Shown one piece after another: positions 1 to 5,400 of a DNA stretch of 9,506 nt. The stretch lies in the NCBI GenBank assembly GCA_003132645.1, contig PKYM01000255.1:1-9506 (forward strand), read 5' to 3'. The notes below the pieces were generated by a model, which had not been told where the DNA came from, did no database searches, and saw nothing but the letters and a program-made list of their open reading frames with translations. Position 1 is the stretch's first letter, and each line of letters starts with the position of its first letter. The position numbers and the translations under genes were made by a program. This DNA comes from Actinomycetota bacterium (lineage in GTDB: Bacteria > Actinomycetota > Thermoleophilia > UBA2241).

Positions 1-1
1 C

Positions 2-691
2 AACAAGGACACCTGCCAGGTCAAGGTCAAGGCTCAGGCCATCCTGTTCGAGACCGGCATCTACGCCAAGATCCCGAGCGACATGGACGAAGCCCTCGCA
101 CTCGCTATCCTCGACGTGGCCGGCGCCCCCGCGCAGGCCGCCAAGCTCTCCAAGCCGGGCCAGACCGTGTTCATCATCGGCGCCGGCGGCAAGAGCGGCC
201 TGCTCTGCGCCTACGAGGCCCGCAAGCGCGTCAAGCCCACCGGCAAGGTCATCTGCCTGGTGCACGGCGACGCTGGTCGCAAGCGCCTCGAGAAGTCCGG
301 TTTTGCCGACGTCATCATCCAGGGCTCGGCCACCGACCAGCTGTTCGTCTGGGAAGAGGTCAGCAAGGCGACCGACGGCAAGATGGCCGACCTGACCATC
401 AACTGCGTCGACATCCCGAACACCGAGATGGCCTCGGTCCTCGCCACCAAGGACGACGGCCTGGTCTACTTCTTCTCGATGGCGACGAGCTTCACCTCGG
501 CCGCCCTCGGCGCTGAAGGCATCGGCGCCGACACGACCATGATCATCGGCAACGGCTACACCAAAGACCACGCTGTCATCGCGCTCGCGGTCGTGCGTGA
601 GAGCCCGATGCTCACGGAAATCTTCAAGGAGACCTACTCGACCGGCTCCGGCAACGCCGAGCCCGTGGGCATCAAGGCCTCCGAGGTCTGA
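2..691 (+). CDS. kdd: L-erythro-3,5-diaminohexanoate dehydrogenase, C-terminal part
   Basis: This cytoplasmic enzyme of lysine fermentation oxidatively deaminates 3,5-diaminohexanoate to 5-amino-3-oxohexanoate, with NAD(P) as acceptor. The reading frame is open from base 2 (N-K-D-T-C-Q...), so the gene starts before the window; the ATG at 83 is internal. About 229 residues are visible, roughly the last two thirds of a protein that is usually near 340 residues. A Rossmann nucleotide-binding stretch VFIIGAGGKSGLL (bases 167-205) is followed by segments I recognise as typical of Kdd: MADLTINCVDIPNTEM, FFSMATSFTSAALGAEGIG and MIIGNGYTKDHA. It stops at TGA 689-691 and nothing continues in frame. 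It is probably the last gene of a lysine-fermentation cluster lying to the left (kamA, kamDE and kce are the usual neighbours, not visible here), because a strong terminator follows 160 bases later. The family call is by eye from memory of the family and is quite secure. Confidence 0.9.
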   Translation, partial: NKDTCQVKVKAQAILFETGIYAKIPSDMDEALALAILDVAGAPAQAAKLSKPGQTVFIIGAGGKSGLLCAYEARKRVKPTGKVICLVHGDAGRKRLEKSGFADVIIQGSATDQLFVWEEVSKATDGKMADLTINCVDIPNTEMASVLATKDDGLVYFFSMATSFTSAALGAEGIGADTTMIIGNGYTKDHAVIALAVVRESPMLTEIFKETYSTGSGNAEPVGIKASEV

Positions 692-849
692 GGCTAGAGA
701 CAGGTAACGACAAGTCCGATATGCGGCAGACGGGCGCTTGTGGGATACGAATGCGCAACCTCCCCCCGGTCGCGCGCTCCAGCAGGATCTCGAGCTCTCC
801 CGCTGCCGTCGGATGCCTGAGGCAAGCCCCCTTTGTCTCAAGGCAGGTA
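692..849 (+). other. kdd downstream spacer with a stem-loop at 814-845
   Basis: There is no credible gene here. The stretch contains one clear hairpin. TGCC (814-817) plus TGAGGCA (818-824) pairs with TGTCTCA (834-840) plus GGCA (842-845), with one G-U pair, one bulged A (841) and a 9-base loop. It stands 5 bases before the intrinsic terminator at 850-895, so the kdd mRNA would end in two stacked hairpins. The first could protect the 3' end or be a protein or RNA target site. No function is known. Confidence 0.5.
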
Positions 850-895
850 GATGAGGGGCGGGCCGCTCCCGCGGCTCGCCCCTCATCGCCTTTTT
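850..895 (+). terminator. Strong intrinsic (Rho-independent) terminator after kdd
   Basis: The arm 850-866 (GATGAGGGGCGGGCCGC) pairs along all 17 bases with 871-887, with a single G-U pair. The loop is TCCC (867-870), and GCC plus TTTTT (891-895) follows. This is a textbook terminator for the kdd transcription unit. Its T-run abuts the first parS site at 896. Confidence 0.92.
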
Positions 896-911
896 GGTTT
901 CACGTGGAACA
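896..911. promoter_or_regulatory. parS: parS-type ParB-binding site 1
   Basis: GGTTTCACGTGGAACA differs from the widely conserved chromosomal parS consensus TGTTTCACGTGAAACA at two positions (1 and 12). ParB/Spo0J family proteins load onto such sites, slide as CTP-dependent clamps and direct chromosome segregation and SMC recruitment. It sits in a non-coding gap immediately after the T-run of the kdd terminator, where transcription should not disturb it. Confidence 0.82.
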
Positions 912-929
912 TCGCGTCGCCTGGCCCTT

Positions 930-945
930 GGTTTCACGTGAAACG
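930..945. promoter_or_regulatory. parS: parS-type ParB-binding site 2 (perfect core)
   Basis: GGTTTCACGTGAAACG has the perfect 14-bp palindrome GTTTCACGTGAAAC of actinobacterial and firmicute parS. Only the outermost base on each side departs from the 16-bp consensus. It shares the 17-bp unit TTGGTTTCACGTGRAAC with site 1 (894-910 and 928-944). The site centres (903.5 and 937.5) are 34 bp apart. Chromosomal parS sites normally cluster near oriC, so this window is probably origin-proximal. Confidence 0.92.
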
Positions 946-963
946 CCGCAACGTCTATCACGC

Positions 964-979
964 CGCCTCACGTGACGCG
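964..979. promoter_or_regulatory. Degenerate third parS-like site
   Basis: This 16-mer keeps the inner palindrome TCACGTGA (968-975) but has poor outer bases, matching 10 of the 16 consensus positions. On its own it would be weak. Its centre (971.5) is exactly 34 bp from that of site 2, the same step as between sites 1 and 2, which makes a decayed or low-affinity third member of a phased array plausible. Confidence 0.45.
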
Positions 980-1170
980 CCCACAAGCGCGCGTCGTCTG
1001 GCCACGGACACAGGCCTGTGACGCCCTCGCGCCAGACGCGCCGGCCGGCCTTGAGCGCGACGCTCGGCCCTGGACGCGGCGTCTCGCGCCGAGCGCGACG
1101 CTTGGCCCAGAGGCTCCCGTGGAACAGAAGAGACGCACCGTCTGACTGTCGGGTGGCCCGCTGACCTGCC
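980..1170. other. Gene-free stretch with short palindromes and a diverged direct repeat
   Basis: No supported gene lies here. There is a perfect 12-bp palindrome CACAGGCCTGTG (1009-1020). It sits inside a larger inverted pair, CGTCTGGC (995-1002) with GCCAGACG (1031-1038), so a two-tier hairpin is possible. An 18-bp unit GAGCGCGACGCTCGGCCC (1053-1070) recurs with one change at 1091-1108. Between the two copies is the palindrome GACGCGGCGTC (1073-1083). None matches a structure I know; they may simply be GC-rich spacer between parS and the mrp promoter. Confidence 0.45.
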
Positions 1171-1200
1171 TTGCCGCCTCGCCGTCTGACGTTCTACACT
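1171..1200 (+). promoter_or_regulatory. Probable housekeeping promoter of mrp
   Basis: A -35 of TTGCCG (1171-1176), an 18-bp spacer and a -10 of TACACT (1195-1200) predict transcription from about 1207. The elements resemble those before the tRNA at the right end (TTGCCG, 17 bp, TACAAA). The predicted start falls within a base or so of a GTG at 1208 that is in frame with mrp, so a leaderless longer form is conceivable. Confidence 0.55.
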
Positions 1201-1249
1201 CGCGACCGTGCCGGCGCGGCCCGCCGTACCCTCTGCCCTTGGAGCCTTC

Positions 1250-2323
1250 ATGAACAACGATGATGTCCTCGCCGCCCTCGCTACGGTGCAGGATCCCGAG
1301 CTGCAGCGCAGCGTCGTCGATCTCGGCATGATCCGCGACATCGAGATCACCGACGACCGCCTGTCAGTGCGTCTCGTCCTGACCACCGCGGCCTGCCCGC
1401 TGAAGGGCCGCATCGAGACCGAGACCCACCAGGCTCTGGCCGCCATCGCCGGCGGACGTCGCGTCGAAGTCGTCATGGACGCCATGTCGCCCGAGGAGTG
1501 TGACCGCCTGGCGTCAGCCCTCTCAGAAGACGCTCGCGTGCCTCCGGCGCCGTTCGGTCCAGGCTCTCGGACTCGCGTCCTGGCGGTGGCCAGCGGCAAG
1601 GGCGGCGTGGGCAAATCCACGGTGACCGCCAACCTCGCCGTCGCCCTGGCGCAGCAGGGCCACGCCGTCGGGCTGATCGACGCCGACGTCTACGGCCCCA
1701 CGATCCCGCTCATGTTCGGCATGGCGGCCGTGGCGCCCGAATCGCACGACGGCAAGCTGGTGCCGCCCGAGCGCCACGGCGTGAAAGTCGTCTCGATGGG
1801 CTTCTTTCTCGAGGACGACGAGCCTGTGATCTGGCGCGGTCCCATGCTTGGCCGAGCCATGGAGCAGTTCCTCGGCGACGTGCTCTGGGGCAGCCCGGAC
1901 TACCTGCTGATCGACCTGCCGCCGGGCACCGGCGACATCGCCCTGACGATCGCCCAGATCCTGCCGTCGGCCGAGATGATCGTCGTGACCACGCCCCAGG
2001 AGGCAGCCTCCAAGATCGCCGCCAAGGCGGCCAGGATGGCGCTGCTCACCAAGCATCGCATCATCGGCGTCGTCGAGAACATGTCCTATTTCATCTGTCC
2101 GAGCTGCGGCGAGAAGCACTTCATCTTCGGCCACGGAGGGGCCTTCGAGATCGCCCGGGCGGCCGGCACCACGCTGCTCGGGCGCATCCCCCTCGACGAG
2201 TCGACCCGCAGCGCCGGCGACCTCGGCACGCCGCCCGCCCTGGACGCCGAGAGCCCCGTCGGCGCCGTGTTCCACGAGATCGCCCGCGCCGTCGACGCGC
2301 TCAAGCCGTCTCCTAAGCCTTAG
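1250..2323 (+). CDS. mrp: Mrp/ApbC/NBP35-type iron-sulfur cluster carrier ATPase
   Basis: This P-loop ATPase of the ParA/MinD superfamily binds and hands on [4Fe-4S] clusters to apo-proteins in the cytoplasm. Counting from ATG 1250 it has 357 residues, a normal length. The N-terminal MIP18/DUF59 domain covers roughly residues 4-80 (VLAALATVQDPEL, SVVDLGMIRDI). The ATPase follows, with the deviant Walker A GKGGVGKS, the switch region DADVYGPTIP, the Mrp-typical motif DLPPGTGD, and the cluster-binding pair CPSC in YFICPSCGEKH near the C-terminus. I chose ATG 1250 because GGAG at 1241-1244 lies 5 bases upstream and MNNDDVL matches where the family begins. A GTG at 1208 would add 14 residues. It is transcribed alone: a promoter lies at 1171-1200 and a hairpin follows the TAG stop (2321-2323). 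Its position next to parS does not make it the segregation ParA, because the MIP18 domain and CPSC pair mark it as Mrp. Confidence 0.93.
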   Translation: MNNDDVLAALATVQDPELQRSVVDLGMIRDIEITDDRLSVRLVLTTAACPLKGRIETETHQALAAIAGGRRVEVVMDAMSPEECDRLASALSEDARVPPAPFGPGSRTRVLAVASGKGGVGKSTVTANLAVALAQQGHAVGLIDADVYGPTIPLMFGMAAVAPESHDGKLVPPERHGVKVVSMGFFLEDDEPVIWRGPMLGRAMEQFLGDVLWGSPDYLLIDLPPGTGDIALTIAQILPSAEMIVVTTPQEAASKIAAKAARMALLTKHRIIGVVENMSYFICPSCGEKHFIFGHGGAFEIARAAGTTLLGRIPLDESTRSAGDLGTPPALDAESPVGAVFHEIARAVDALKPSPKP

Positions 2324-2333
2324 GGGCAGCGAA

Positions 2334-2360
2334 AGGGTGAGAGCCAAGCTCGCTCACCCT
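2334..2360 (+). terminator. Hairpin after mrp, possible weak terminator
   Basis: AGGGTGAG (2334-2341) pairs with CTCACCCT (2353-2360), and AGC (2342-2344) with GCT (2348-2350), with a CG bulge and a 3-base loop. It begins 10 bases after the mrp stop. There is no T-run (CTCGC follows), so it may be a Rho-assisted terminator or an mRNA 3' stabiliser rather than a full intrinsic terminator. Confidence 0.4.
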
Positions 2361-2385
2361 CTCGCAAAGGTGCGCTCGTATCGCT

Positions 2386-2417
2386 GTAGAATGACCTGGT
2401 AGAATTGGTCAAGTTCT
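2386..2417 (+). promoter_or_regulatory. Candidate extended -10 promoter with overlapping repeats before the large signalling gene
   Basis: TGGTAGAAT (2397-2405) fits an extended -10 (TGn plus TAGAAT); no good -35 is visible. GTAGAAT occurs twice in direct orientation (2386-2392 and 2399-2405), 13 bp apart. AGAATTG-GT-CAAGTTCT (2401-2417) is a near-palindrome with one extra G. The MerR/BldC-like domain of the downstream protein could bind here, but that is a guess. A GAGG-type ribosome site (AGAGG 2438-2442) stands 4 bases before ATG 2447. Confidence 0.35.
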
Positions 2418-2446
2418 GAGGCCCCGAAGTCGACTCCAGAGGTACC

Positions 2447-5400
2447 ATGGGGAGTTCTGCGACGCCACCGAGCGATCGACGCTGGCTGCGGCTTGGCCCG
2501 GCTGCCGAGCTTCTGGGCGTGAGCATCAACACGCTGCGTCGCTGGAGCGACGACGGCAAGGTCACCTGCTACCGTAGCGCCGGCGGTCACCGCCGCTTTC
2601 GGCGGGCCGATGTGGACGCTCTCCTGCGCGCCGGCGCCGGCAGCGTCGCGGGCCGTCGCGCCGCGCGCGCGGCGGCCGCTTCACCCCCGTCCGATGCGGC
2701 CACGATCGCCGCGCTGGAGGCCCGCAACCGCGATCTCCAGCTGCTCGTCGAGGCCGGCATCGAAGACGCATCCCACCTGGAGACCACCGACGTTCTGCAG
2801 AGCGTCGCGCGTCGCCTGGCGCACCTCACCAGCTCGCCGGTCGCCGACATCTACGCGGTCGAGGGCGAGATGCTTCGGGCGCTCGTGAGTTACGACCACG
2901 GCACGTTCGATCACTCGTGGGAGGGCGTCAGAGTGACGCTGCACGACTACCCCTGCAGCGCGATCGCGGTCAACGAGCGCCGTGTAGCCGTCGCCGCCAG
3001 TCTCGACGACCCCGTGCTCACCCCGATCGGCCGGGACTCACTCGAGCGTTGGGGCTACCAGTCGCAGCTTTCGGTGCCCCTGGTGGCGCGCGACCAGGTC
3101 ATCGGCATCCTCGAGCTGTCCGACTATGTGCCGCGCGACTTCGGCGAGCACCTGGAACTGATCGAGGGGCTCGCCCGCGTCGCCGGGCGGGCGCTCGACA
3201 ACGCCGTCCTGTTCGACGAGATCCGGGGTCGCAATGTCATCCTGCACGAACTGGTCGAGTTCGGCTCGCTCATCACCAGAGCAAGCGACGTCACCGAGCT
3301 GCTGCGCCTCGCCGCGAAACGTCTGGTCGAGACGCTCGACGCCGCCGACTGCGACATCTTCACGCTCGACGGCGACACCCTCTGCAGCCGTGTGAGCTAC
3401 GACCGCAACGGCTACGACGACGCTTCGGTCGGGCACTCACTGCGGGTCGACGACTTCCCCAACACCAAGGCGGCGATCGAGTCGCAGGAGATCGCCGTGA
3501 TCGCCTCGCCCAACGACCCCCACATCGACGCTGAAGAGCGCCAGGTCTTCGCCGAATGGGGCTTCAAGAGCAATCTCTCCCTGCCGCTCGTGATCGACGG
3601 TGTCGTCAACGGCCTGATCGACATCTACGCCGACACGCCGGGTGAGTTCACCCAGTACATCGACTTTCTGAAGACGGTCGGCCAGCTCCTCGCGGGAGCG
3701 CTCGGTAAGGCGCGCCTGCTCGAGCGCCTCGAAGAGAGCAACAACGAGCTGCGCGAGCTTGTCGACTCCGGACTCGAGTTCGGCGCCTCGCTCGAGCTCG
3801 ACGAGGTGCTCTACTCCGTAGCCGGCCGCATGCGCGGCCTGGCCGACGCCGAGGTATGCGAGGTCTACAGTCTCGAAGGCGCCGACCTCATCACCCGCAG
3901 CTGCGTCGATCGCCACGGACGCGACGACGCCGAGATCGGTGTGCGGCGGCCCCTCGGCTCTCGCCGGGCGGCCCAGAGGGCCGTCGAGACGCGGCAGCCG
4001 GTGGCCGTCCGCGACGCGGCCACCGACGACGACGTGAGCCCCGAGGAGCGTGTCCATTTCCTCACGTCGGGGTATCCGGCGAGCATCCGCCTGCCGTTGA
4101 TCGTGCGCGGCGAGGTCATCGGCCTGGTCGGGCTGTTCGACGGCCACCCGCGCGAGTTCCCGGGCGTCGCGCTCCTGCAGGGTCTGGCCCAGATCGCCGC
4201 CCAGGCGATGGCCAACGCCCGCCTCTTCCACCAACTCGATGAGAGCAGCAGCCGGCTGGCGGTCGTCAACGAAGCCAGCCTGCAACTCTCCTCGACACTC
4301 GAACTGCGCGACATCCTCCTGTCGACGGCCGAGCGGCTCTGCGGGATCGGGGGGGCGCCGACCTGCGACATCTACTTGCTCTCGGGGACCGACCTGCTGT
4401 GCGTGGCGAGTGTGAAGGACGGCGAGATCCTCGACGACTGGGAGGGCACGCTGCATCCCCTCGATGACTGGGCCACGGTGAAGCTCGCCGTCTCCAGCAG
4501 CGCGACCCAGCAGCTCTCGTCACTCGACGACCCGCAGCGCAAGCATGCCGAGATCACGGAGTTGCGGCGGTTCGGCTACGAAACCGAGCTCATCGTGCCA
4601 CTGATCGCCAAGGGCCGGGTCATCGGGCTGGTCGAGCTGCTCGACGTCAAGAGTCGCCGCTTCGAGACCGATACCGTGGCCACGATCGAGGCGGTCTGCC
4701 GTGCCGCCTCGCTGGCGATCGACAACGCCAACCTGTTCGAGGCCGTGCAGCTGCGCCGCCGCGAGACAGAGCTGCTCAACGCCATCGCCCGGCGCACGGC
4801 GTCGAGCCTGCAGCTCGGCGAGATCGCGGCGGCCACCGCCGACGAGCTGCGCCAGCTCATCGCCTTCGAGCACGCCGACCTGGTGCTCGCCCGCGACGGC
4901 GGAGAGCTCGACACCATCTTCTCGTCGGAGGGCCATACGAGCGGCGGCGAACCGCTCACGGCCACCCCAGAGCAGCGCGCGGCGCTCGCGACCATCCGCG
5001 ACGAGCTGGTGGTGGTCTGGGAGGCGGGCGCCATGCCGTCGTTCGACGGCGGCGCCGCTCGCGACGCGCGCGACGCCGGCGCCAGCATCGCGCTGCTGCG
5101 CGGCGAGGAGCTCATCGGCGTGCTCAACCTGACGGGCTCCCAGAAGCACGTCTTCGCCGCGGTCGATCGCCGCCTTCTGGAGCGTGTCGGCACACACCTC
5201 GCGCTGGCCCTGAACAACGCCCGGCTCTACGAGGAGATCAAGCGCATGCACCTGGGCAACCTCAAGGCCCTGAGCTCGGCCCTGAACGCCAAGGATTACT
5301 ACACGCTGGGCCACGCCGCGCGCGTGGGCGCCTACATGGTGCTGCTCGGCCACGAGCTCGGCTGGTCGGAGGAGACGACCCACGAGGTCGAAGAGGCGGC

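Noticed and set aside
721..975. Plus-strand open frame of 84 codons
   Set aside because: It runs through the terminator stem and both parS sites; the peptide stretches FHVEH and VSRET are translated parS palindromes. It has no ribosome site and no protein-like composition.
1250..2323. The ParA/MinD-like ATPase as the segregation ParA partner of the nearby parS sites
   Set aside because: The N-terminal MIP18 domain, DLPPGTGD motif and CPSC pair identify Mrp. No parB gene lies beside it.
1523..2347. Long minus-strand open frame antisense to mrp
   Set aside because: It is a shadow of the high-GC mrp codons, with no ribosome site and low-complexity composition.
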